NCBI RefSeq assembly: GCF_018139145.2
Contig: NC_059478.1
Coordinates: forward strand, 33,831,001-33,895,000
Source: Gymnogyps californianus
Lineage: Eukaryota > Chordata > Aves > Accipitriformes > Cathartidae
DNA length: 64,000 nt
Reading direction: 5' to 3'
Position 1 is the stretch's first letter. Each line of letters begins with the position of its first letter. Made by a program: the position numbers and the translations under genes. The notes under the pieces are model-generated. The model was given only the letters and a program-made list of their open reading frames with translations, was not told the origin of the DNA and did no database searches. Positions 39,201-64,000 of this stretch are shown here, one piece after another.

Positions 39201-42200
39201 GTCGTTGCTTTCCAAAGCACAACATAGCTCTCGAATGCTTTAGTCATTCATCTAAAATGTACATCTACTTGTGTCTATAACTTAACCCTTTAATTCCTCG
39301 ATTTCAGATGATTTAAGAGATTGATATTTCAGGAGCATTGAGCTTCTAACAAATTAAAGACAGAACTTGAGAAATCCTAGTGGATTCCAATAGCCATTTG
39401 AAAGAAACTGAGGTGCTATTACTGAGTCTAAGAAAATGCAAACTCCTGGTTGTTGCACGTACTAATCTTAGCCAAGATACTGTAAGAGCAGAGTGCTTAA
39501 TGCAACATTGCAGATGATTTAAATCTGTATGAAGTGGCAAAATAGCATGAGTGTGACAGGTAAAGGAGACAGGTTTATTTCAGACACTGAAATACATTCA
39601 TACCTCATCTTAATTCCTGTACGTTTTGCTATCCCAGGAAGGGTTTGCTATGTTGGAGCCAAATGCACCAAACTGCATATTGAGTGTACTGTGACTGGCA
39701 TGAAAAACATTCATTTGTCCTGAGCTTTCATTTGGTTTAAAAGATTGCCACAGCTCTCAGGTTTTGAATATTTAATATTCAGTGACATACTTGTATTTGG
39801 GTAATTCTACTTCAGAGTATATATGAAAATACTTAGGAGCTGTGGATGAAAATCTGAGGGGAGAAACTACAGATAAAGTGATGATAAAACTCATTTTCTC
39901 CATTGCAGGCATGCCCCTTTGTCATCGACATCTATGCAGAAAAATGTAAACCCAGAATTAAAGCCATATATCTAGAGGCAGGGAGCTGGCAACTCAACAG
40001 GGCTATTTGCAAGTCTGTTGTTAATAAAGGAGAGGCCAAAGTAATGGACGGCTGTGAAAACATAATCATCTATACCTACAAAGCGGGCAGGAGAATCACT
40101 TCTGTTATTGAAAATAAGGTATGGCATGTGACTTCTGTAAGGTACTTTGTGTTAATGTCTATTATTGTTGTTCTTCTTCCCTCCTTGTGTCATTTTTGAG
40201 ATTACATTTTCTGATCTTTCTGACACCAAGTTTCTGTATCTAGTTCATTTAAAAAAAAAAAAGTGCCTGATGCAAAGTTCTTTTTGACATATGACTCGGA
40301 CTTCAAAAGAGTCTGGATCAGTGTTCTTGGAAGGGACAGCTTATTATAATGAGGCAAGCAGTTTTAAGTATCATATAGAATCGGAATACTTTTTTGTGTT
40401 CACGTTCCAATTTTTCAATATTTTGATAATTATTGGAGGCATGTTCATAATACCAGAAAACAAATACTAAGAACAGGAAATACAATTACAGAAAGAGCAA
40501 AGACTACAGCATTTACACTATTTAATATTTTCAGTGTGTATAAGAAAGTAAAAGAGCGGTGATTTGCATTGATTGTGTTCTAGAAGCATATTATGGATGA
40601 ATTGTTAACTGGCTAGCAGGTCTACTTTATTACTAATTCAAGTTAACAATTGTAAATCCAAGCAAAAGTGGTTGGTGAGAAGCAGAGATTTTAAACCTTT
40701 TGCATAGATCCTAATGAATGTGCCTTGCATTCTCAGTTTCATTTACATCAGGAACTGTGAGTAAATAAATACAATGTGGTAAGGTGCTAAACTTAAGATG
40801 CTTTACATCATGAAAGATCACAGCAAGAAGTATATTTTTAAATGGACAAACATGCAAAAGGGGGTGGGTTGGTGGACTAATATTAGGACTGAATGCCGAG
40901 GCTCCTTGGAACTACAGGTTTAGATCTGCACTTCGCCCTTTAGGGTAGATATACTGGAGTTATTTATATGTTTGGGGATATGTGAGAGAAGGAGATGAGA
41001 TCTGTACTGAGGCACCTGAATGCTGTCTGATTAAAATCACTGACCACTGCCATTTATACCATTTAGGTTTCATAAATACCTCTGTTCTGCATTGAAGCAA
41101 ATAGTTGCACTTCACTGAAGATCTCATTAGAATTTGTAGGCTGGAGGCTTTTTTGTGTTGTAAATGTCTGGAAAGAAATAATAAAAAGGCAGTTTTATGC
41201 ATCTGTCGTCTTCTAAGCTTCCCACAGTGCAAGCAGTCTGATTATATCTTCAGTTATCGTACTGATGATTTCAAGGGAAATAATTGTTTCTTTGTTATTT
41301 CTGTAATTAAATTAAGGAAATATGCTAGTTCCTGAGGGATTCCATTTTAGTCTTGCATATGTATTTAATCAGTGGGTACAGAAAGGTGTCTGTCTTCTAA
41401 CCCTCCCTAGTCAGGGTGTGAGCTGGGGAGATTAAAAGACCTTGCATACAGAGCCTCAAATTTCTCAGGGAGTAAGCAGTACCAAGTCTATTGTCTGCCC
41501 ATTTATATGCCAAAATAAATAGTTAATGAGGCATTTCCTATCATCCAAAGCACAAACTCGCTATAATATACTCTCTGTGCTAGGTGAGTATCTGTGACCT
41601 TGTTCCTGTTGCCATAAGTATCTTCCTGTACGCATAATTCTTTTGTTTGCCTTTATCTCGCTGCCATGTAGAAATGAGGACTTCGCCAAAGTAATGCCAG
41701 AGCAGCTAGATCAAAGTAATAAGCAGCTTAAGACTAGATTGTGTTTACATTTCTGCAACGATACCATATTTCAAGAATTACTATATTTGCACTCTGCTGT
41801 CCACAAACCCTTTGGACTGTGAGCATCAGAAATAGCTTTTTTTTTTTTTTTTAGGTCAGTCCTTACCAGTCTAGTAGTAGCTTCTTTGCTGCGTAAGGCT
41901 GATTGTGTAAAGTAACTGTGTTTCTATTCTATTTCTCAATACAGAGAGATTGTTGGATAGCATTGTCTAAGAATCAAACATGTCTCAGCATCTCTGTCAG
42001 ATTGAGATTTATCTAGACACAACTGAATAGCGGGGTACAGCAGCATGTCCTTAGGTCTTGTGTCTGAGTATTACCTGGGATAAACTGGTGGTTAAAGAAT
42101 TTTCTGTTACTCAAACTTACAGTTTTATGTATTGGATCCTTCTTGCATAGCTTTAGCAAGAGCATCTGTTCTTTAAGTGATTATACTTACATTAATTTCC

Positions 42201-43791
42201 TCACGTATTTTTTAAAAGCTCTATTAATGAAGTCTTCAGAAATGGCCTGTAGGGGATGTTGCAAACAAAAATTGGGCAAGCATCCAGTGACACTTCTCCA
42301 GATAGCTGTCCTAGCCTCTAGTGATTTGCAGTTCAAGGACTACTTGAGACAGAAATATTTTCTTTGTACTTAAAATCTAGTATGAATTTGTCCAGTTACC
42401 TTTTGAAACTATGTAAACGGTTAAAATCTGTAATGTTCTGTGGCAAATAGTTTTCTCACTAAATGGTGTTCCCAAGTTGCGTCTTTGTAAGTGCTTAAGT
42501 TATTTCAACAAGTCTTAAATGACTTTTGACAATGGATCTGGGCTCTGATGATGCTAAGGTACATTTGAAACTGTTAGTCTTCAAAGAGAATAGACATCGG
42601 CATCCTTAATGCGTTTCTATCCTATAAAATAGCAAATTCAGAGGAAGTAAGAGGAATGTGTAGTTGTTACATGAAGAGCAGCCACTTAAGCATTAAGACT
42701 AATGGGTTTCTTCATGTTTTTTCACTTGCAGTCTGAAAACAAAGTGATTATTCATGTCAACAATGAGCAGAGTAAGAACTGCCTAAGTAATAGGGGACTT
42801 ACTGTTTTTGCTGTGGAAGTGGCACCAAAATCCATGACGGTAAGATTTTTATTGTTTAGCCAACTTAAAATCTAAGCAAAAAGAAAAAATCATGTCACAT
42901 CTTTACAGTCTCCTTTTGCAGGTCTTTTATCATGATAATGAGCATGTGGATAGTGACATCTCATCACCAGTACAGATACATTGATGTCTGTGAGAAACAG
43001 ACCAAGGATGTGCTAGTCAGAAACAAAAATACATGTATTGCACTCCTTATGGACAGTGTGATTTGCAGATGGCTAATTTTTGTTAAACTTGACTTATGGA
43101 TCATGTTTAGCCACAAGGCAATTTGATCTGCTGATCCCTATTCCAGAGCTGGGCAGACTTTAGGGAAAATTCTAAATGAGAGTTCTAAGGGATAGAATGA
43201 GATTGAAAATGCATTACAAATGCCGATGATATTTTTTTCTTCATTCATTTATGAAGAAAATCCAGTTTTTATTATTCTAAAAGTATGGTCTCTTTCTTTA
43301 AAAGAAGACGCATCCAAACTATTTTATATTTCACAGCTTTCCAGTGTGGATGCATTCAAAGCCATTGTAAACAGATACAGTCCCATGACACGGGCAGGGT
43401 TGGGGCCTATTCTAATATTGCTGCTGATGCTTTAGTATATCCTGATCCTGTAAGATGTCTTATTAATTTTAATTTCGGCTTCATTCAGTATAAACTGTAG
43501 GCTCAGTGCCCCTTATGGATGTTTTGCTGTCATGCAGTTAAATTCAATAGTAAGTTTTGAATACCAACTGTCATTACAGATGGTGAATGTTCGTCATTTA
43601 CTGTTAGTGATATAAGTACTGAAACAGTTCATTTTGCTTACATAGCACTTTAGGTAACATACACACAGTTCTCCAATAAACAACTATTTCACCTCTCTTT
43701 TCTTTCTTGTATACAGGTTTCTCAGCATGTGATGCCGCTGAACGAGCAGGAAGAATGGCTTTATAATTGTGTGCATTCCCTCTTACGTTAA
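16641..43791 (+). CDS. EFCAB7: EFCAB7, EF-hand calcium-binding domain protein 7, complete coding region in 13 exons
   Basis: Thirteen coding exons sum to 1893 nt, 630 codons plus TAA, almost the length of the human protein (629 aa as I recall it), and every junction keeps the frame. EFCAB7 works with IQCE to hold the EVC-EVC2 complex in the EvC zone at the base of primary cilia, where it supports Smoothened signalling to GLI in the Hedgehog pathway (family knowledge). Visible features: EF-hand 1 loop at residues 115-126 (D115, D117, G120, I122, E126); a weaker EF-hand 2 loop at 151-162 (D151, N153, G156, but K162 instead of Glu); and EF-hand 3 at 417-428 (DLDGNGLLSLEE, canonical). A Ser/Pro-rich linker lies around 190-250. 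No signal peptide or membrane segment is seen. The start ATGGCC, one base into exon 2, gives MASSPENNASRS, matching the mammalian MASSP start. Confidence 0.95.
21038..21249 (+). CDS. EFCAB7: EFCAB7 coding exon 2 (residues 63-133), EF-hand 1
   Basis: Acceptor TTATTGTTCAG, donor ACA|GTAAGT, 212 nt, ends in phase 0. Contains QQAGRNPSQKTVNKYW and the first EF-hand loop DTDNTGYILHDE, with oxygen ligands at loop positions 1, 3, 5 and 12, Gly at 6 and Ile at 8. Confidence 0.95.
23684..23770 (+). CDS. EFCAB7: EFCAB7 coding exon 3 (residues 134-162), EF-hand 2
   Basis: Acceptor TTTTATTGCAG, donor AAG|GTATGG, 87 nt, phase 0 at both ends. Codes for RGEKMTRDEVSAITKQADF and the loop DFNCGGKLDYNK. Loop position 5 is Gly and position 12 is Lys, so calcium binding by this hand is doubtful. 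Confidence 0.93.
24608..24803 (+). CDS. EFCAB7: EFCAB7 coding exon 4 (residues 163-227)
   Basis: Acceptor TCTTTATCTAAG, donor AAAG|GTATTT, 196 nt, ends in phase 1. Starts FCDLYMTTSEQC, the exiting helix of EF-hand 2, then runs into EKLEVDSRLRQQQFG and a Ser/Pro-rich stretch (LPVSKPSPRISRKTD). Confidence 0.93.
25884..26008 (+). CDS. EFCAB7: EFCAB7 coding exon 5 (residues 228-269)
   Basis: Acceptor GTTTATAG, donor AAG|GTATCA, 125 nt, ends in phase 0. Codes for GDSRTPSRPSSAQSCKAS, then VGASSNRNTKLIEPDTMK. It is a Ser/Thr-rich, probably unstructured linker. A competing donor CAT|GTAAGC lies seven bases downstream and would break the frame. Confidence 0.9.
26009..32024 (+). other. EFCAB7 large intron between coding exons 5 and 6
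   Basis: 6.0 kb, the largest intron between coding exons. An open frame of about 90 codons (31466-31735) with a splice-like acceptor stands out but does not fit the exon phase. Otherwise AT-rich and featureless. Confidence 0.65.
32025..32166 (+). CDS. EFCAB7: EFCAB7 coding exon 6 (residues 270-316)
   Basis: Acceptor GGTTTCCAG, donor GAAG|GTAAGT, 142 nt, ends in phase 1. Contains SKGCFYLEEDGEIISHKY, a well conserved EFCAB7 stretch, then ITIRPLNIRQVEG. No EF-hand here; probably part of a beta-rich middle region. Confidence 0.95.
33201..33241 (+). repeat. Poly-A tract of about 41 bases
   Basis: Uninterrupted A run in EFCAB7 intron (between coding exons 6 and 7), preceded by TCTTTTTGT. No retroposed gene body could be recognised upstream. 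Confidence 0.9.
34187..34296 (+). CDS. EFCAB7: EFCAB7 coding exon 7 (residues 317-353)
   Basis: Acceptor TTCTCTTTAG, donor GAG|GTTAGA, 110 nt, ends in phase 0. Codes for GKSYHWLSVDTALYILKENE and LQFVSFTEQQNKE, matching the WLSVDTALYILKENE motif of the family. The open frame runs on past the donor by chance. Confidence 0.94.
35294..35451 (+). CDS. EFCAB7: EFCAB7 coding exon 8 (residues 354-405)
   Basis: The acceptor is the second of two close AGs (TTTAAGAGTAG), because using the first leaves a TAG in frame. Donor CCG|GTGAGT, 158 nt, ends in phase 2. Codes for MFGWKGELGSGVYWLLPFTT, then GCRLKKVK and a LVYRGEDGELALTKEF segment, aligned with the family's FGWTGELGPG region. Confidence 0.93.
35654..35787 (+). 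CDS. EFCAB7: EFCAB7 coding exon 9 (residues 406-450), EF-hand 3
   Basis: Acceptor CATCTTTTAG, donor AAGG|GTAAGT, 134 nt, ends in phase 1. The intron before it is only about 200 bases. Carries the canonical EF-hand loop DLDGNGLLSLEE followed by YNFFELRTSGEKCDEEAWAV, near-identical to mammals. Confidence 0.96.
37898..38046 (+). CDS. EFCAB7: EFCAB7 coding exon 10 (residues 451-500)
   Basis: Acceptor TTTTTAAACAG, donor GAG|GTATGA, 149 nt, phase 0 at its end. Codes for ENFDMKKNELTRQGFMDLNL, then MEANDREGDPSDLWVTL and a LGYNKALEMTE end. The NELTRQGFMDLNLMEAND block is highly conserved. The segment resembles a paired, ligand-poor EF-hand after EF-hand 3. Confidence 0.96.
38659..38684 (+). repeat. 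Poly-T tract of about 26 bases
   Basis: Uninterrupted T run in the EFCAB7 intron after coding exon 10, ending TTTTACAG. No coding frame follows. Confidence 0.9.
39909..40118 (+). CDS. EFCAB7: EFCAB7 coding exon 11 (residues 501-570)
   Basis: Acceptor CTCCATTGCAG, donor AAG|GTATGG, 210 nt, phase 0 at both ends. Codes for ACPFVIDIYAEKCKPRIKAI, and later AKVMDGCENIIIYTY and ITSVIENK. Cysteine-containing, probably beta-rich C-terminal domain. Confidence 0.95.
42732..42839 (+). CDS. EFCAB7: EFCAB7 coding exon 12 (residues 571-606)
   Basis: Acceptor TTTTTTCACTTGCAG, donor ACG|GTAAGA, 108 nt, phase 0 at both ends. Codes for SENKVIIHVNNEQSKNCLSN and LTVFAVEVAPKSMT, matching the family VNNEQSKNC motif. 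Confidence 0.95.
43717..43791 (+). CDS. EFCAB7: EFCAB7 coding exon 13 (residues 607-630 and stop)
   Basis: Acceptor TTTCTTGTATACAG, 72 coding bases and TAA. Codes for VSQHVMPLNEQEEWLYNC and VHSLLR, then stop. Family members also end shortly after the QHVMPLNE motif, so the C-terminus is complete. Confidence 0.94.
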   Translation, partial: VSQHVMPLNEQEEWLYNCVHSLLR

Positions 43792-44482
43792 ACATTCTAG
43801 TTAGAGAGCTGTTTCTTGGTAGCTTTCAGACTAAACCAGGATTTTTTTTTGGCAGTTTCTAGACAATTTCTAGTCTTGTCCTTCGCAAAAAGCTGGCATA
43901 TATTTATGCTTCCCAGAGTTTGATTTGTTAAAGGCAGTGAATCACATAAGTACTTATTTCTGGTATCACACGTCTGCTAATGACTTTTAAGAAACATGTA
44001 TAGTGCTAGCTTAGGGATGGAATAACTGTAAGTATATAACATCCTTTGACAGAATAGAGTATTCATCGCATACGGTCTAATGAAATACTTTGGCATGAAA
44101 ACATCGAGACACAATAAAAATTAGTACTGTTCAGTGATATAGCTGACAGTTGTAATTGTGTTTTATAAAGGCTAGTTTCCCTAAATATGCTCTTATTTTC
44201 TATAACATGTTATGTAGTTCCATCACATGCTGGAACTGTTTCAGTGAGGAGAAACTTGCTTTGTTAAATTGGTCTGATGGGTTCTTAATTAAACACTATT
44301 GTGGTTTTGACATGGGAAGTATAAAGGGGTGGGGTTCATGATTTTATTTTGCCACTTGATAAGGGATTTGGTTCTTTCCCTTTTTTAAATTTTTTTTTTA
44401 ATTGTCATTTGATGATAATACTCGTCTTACACTTGTTCTGAGTAATTACTGCCCGGTTTTATACTCTTTTATATAAAATAAA
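43792..44482 (+). promoter_or_regulatory. EFCAB7: EFCAB7 3'UTR with two candidate polyadenylation signals
   Basis: AATAAA occurs at 44113-44118, about 320 bases after the stop codon, and again at 44477-44482. A T/GT-rich stretch follows the first (44150-44165). Either or both could be used. The sequence between is AT-rich and noncoding. Confidence 0.55.
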
Positions 44483-45899
44483 GTCTGCCTTCTCATATGC
44501 AATAAGGAAATAACGTTGAGGAAAATGAAGGTTTGTCTCAGGCTCTTGGCTGTTAGCAGCAATTAATTATTTCTGGGGTAGCTGAAATAAGGACACTGAA
44601 GTCCACCAAGCTTAAGCTGCAAATTCAATGAAAACCAGCTTTGAGGTACTAAAAATATTCAGCCTATTATGTTTTCCTGGTTCCTCTAAATGTCTGTTAA
44701 TGTGGAAAAAAATGATGACCCTGGCCACTGGATGCTTCAAAAGTGTCTGAGTTTAAAATAGACATGAAATGTATGTGACCTCATCTGCAAGGGCAGCAAG
44801 TAGTCTTGAGAAGCTATATTTATCTGTCAGCAACTCCTGCACTCTGCTGTTACTCTGCTGTAATCGTACCCTGGGCAAGTAAATGTCAGTTACAAAATGA
44901 GAGCTCTGCTAGAGGCCGGCTGTGATTTACACGCTTCAGTAACTGGTGCTCAGGCAGGTTTACTGGTGATCTTTTAGTTTTCTTTTTTTTTTTCTTAGCA
45001 AGTACAGCAGATATCATTTTCAGAATTGTCTAACAGAAGTAGAGGTTGCATTAAGAGGCCCCACAAATATTTGCTAATTTCTGGCAAACAAGACTGAGCT
45101 CTCTAAATGCTGCCTCAGGCAATGCATGGATACATCCAAAGTTCCTAGCTAGGTCTCCAGGAAGGAGCTGGGAAATCATGAGACACTCTCTGTGTAGACA
45201 GTACCAAGCGAGCACTCCATTATTTGCATTTCTTTTTGTTTATAAAATCAGCCTTGATAGATGTGGCAGGAATCCATATGCTACTCTTTCTGCATTTTAA
45301 GAAAGGAATGGTTAAAACTGAAAGAAGTACTTTGCTGAGAAATCATTGCACGTGAAAAGGCTTTGTTTTGCTGCAGGCAGGGTCTAGTTAAACACGACAC
45401 AGCAATAGAGAGCGGAAACTTTTTTCTTTTCTGATCCTCTTGCTGCTAGGAAGAGTTTCACTATCTTTTTAGGTGGGAACATAGGCTAGTAGTCTTCTCC
45501 ATGGTAGGTTCTACCTTTCCTGCCCTGGAGGAGATGAGAATAGAGATGTCAGTCGTATCTGTGGAGTCATTTCCAGTTTGCTCTAAGTCCAGGTACCACC
45601 AAGGTGGAAAAGCATTCTAGCTTCTCTGTTTAAGGCTGAACACAGGTACTAGCCTCTTTTCTTCAATGGGAGGTATTTGGGAGAGAAAGCGTCTGTAACA
45701 GCTCTACTTTGAATTTCTGGAATGTTCTCTTTCTTTCGAGGACTAGAGCTATAATAACAAAATGCAGCTTCTTCATGGCTTTGCTAACGCTGGCCTTCCC
45801 TGACCGCCCTTCTGGGGGCACTGGGGGGGGTCTCCTGCTTGTGTCGGGTGGTCAGCTGAGGCCCGGGGTGCCAGAGCCTGCCTGTAAGGGCCTGCGGTG
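44483..45899. other. Intergenic gap between EFCAB7 and PGM1
   Basis: About 1.4 kb of AT-rich to average sequence with no coding signal. A G run (45824-45831) marks the approach to the PGM1 island. Confidence 0.6.
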
Positions 45900-63108
<17,209 letters not shown>

Positions 63109-64000
63109 GTATGGGTGGACTTGGGTTTGGGGCATTGTGGGGGGCTGGATGTCCCTGGGGCTTTGCCATCTACTTCAGAGAGAAAACTTTTTTCTGGAAT
63201 TTATATCCATCACTTGTAAATTTTGTTTTTTGTTTTGTAACATATTGCATTCTTCTTTTTGCAGGCAAACTTTTTATGGCTTTACGTTATTTTCTTTTGT
63301 CAAATGTTCGGACTCGGGAATTGACCTAGGGCAGAGATATCGGTGGGGTTCGGGGGGGATGCTCTATGGCTCACACACGTCAATCCACACTTGAGAGACA
63401 GAGGAGGTTAGCACTGATGCTGTGATCAGAGCTGCCCTGGTAGACTTTACATCAGTCAGTGTCCCATGGGGGTCCCAGCAGTTAGGCGAAGATCTGCCCA
63501 TAGATATTTGAGTACAAAAATGGGACCATTAGACTGTTTCATATAATTTAATATATAAGCCAAGCTTGTGAGTCTCTTTCAATAGACATTTTCAGGAGCA
63601 CCCTAGCTTTCTTAGCATCTTGTTTCTCTTGTCTCCAGACCATTCCCATTCCTATGCTCCCTCATTTTTTATTGTCTACATTATTAGTGCTTGAGAGCAG
63701 TAAATCCTGTTGTACTGCTGGATATCTGTGAATCACACATGCATTTTGTTCTGTTATATGGGGCTGTCGTACTAATGCCTCGGTGCACAAGCCCTTCCCA
63801 GTGTGGGGTCCTGGCTCACGCGCTGAGCCCCTAGCATAGGCTCATCCTCATTTCTAAACCCATGAGTGGTGTCAGTTAGGTAGTGGGACAGCCCCTCACC
63901 TGAAACGCTTGCTTTGTAAAGAGGTGGTGAGCCTGGATGCATCAGGCTTAAGCACACCTATGTGCTGCTTGGGGCTTTTGATGTGAGCGCTTGTGCTTTA
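63109..64000 (+). other. PGM1 intron 4, cut by the window end
   Basis: Intron sequence after the donor of exon 4. No further PGM1 exon seen. Confidence 0.7.

Larger units (their letters stand above)
32167..43716 (+). other. EFCAB7 introns between coding exons 6 and 13
   Basis: Seven introns from about 0.2 to 2.6 kb, all GT-AG. Hold the long A run at 33201, T runs at 38659 and 41837, and short unremarkable open frames. Confidence 0.65.

Overview
This is a stretch of vertebrate nuclear DNA. It has large AT-rich introns, GT-AG splice sites, two CpG-island promoters and no bacterial features. Three genes are recognisable, in the order known from other vertebrates: ITGB3BP (CENP-R) on the minus strand, then EFCAB7 and PGM1 on the plus strand. 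One intronic fragment resembles a bird endogenous-retrovirus LTR and a second resembles a CR1 LINE 3' end. Together with the compact introns, these make a bird (probably Neoaves) the best guess. That is an inference, not a proof.

Layout. 1-13.8 kb: the 5' part of ITGB3BP on the minus strand. Coding exons 1 (13677-13681 plus 5'UTR), 2 (9530-9572) and 3 (3855-3993) are identified, and the later exons are not found. 13.3-14.1 kb: a CpG island that serves as the probable shared promoter of ITGB3BP and EFCAB7. 14-44.5 kb: complete EFCAB7, with 13 coding exons that join without a frame break into 630 codons plus a stop (16641-43791). 44.5-45.9 kb: a short intergenic gap. 45.9-46.75 kb: the CpG island of PGM1. 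46305 to the right edge: the 5' part of PGM1, with two alternative first coding exons (1A at 46305-46550, 1B at 57332-57589), both in phase 0 with the shared exon 2. Exons 2-4 follow, giving 227 codons of an enzyme of about 562 residues. The rest of PGM1 lies beyond the window.

How the genes relate: they do not form a pathway. CENP-R is a kinetochore (CCAN) subunit. EFCAB7 belongs to the EvC-zone complex at the base of primary cilia that supports Hedgehog signalling. PGM1 interconverts glucose-1-phosphate and glucose-6-phosphate. The functional link is at most the shared promoter of the first two.

Exon ends were set by reading splice sites and checking codon phase across every junction. Transcription start sites, noncoding exon 1 of EFCAB7 and polyadenylation sites are inferred. 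I did not find an unknown biological system. The most interesting points are the two PGM1 first exons, a 62-bp intronic duplication whose flanking 12-bp tail is inverted, and the divergent promoter.
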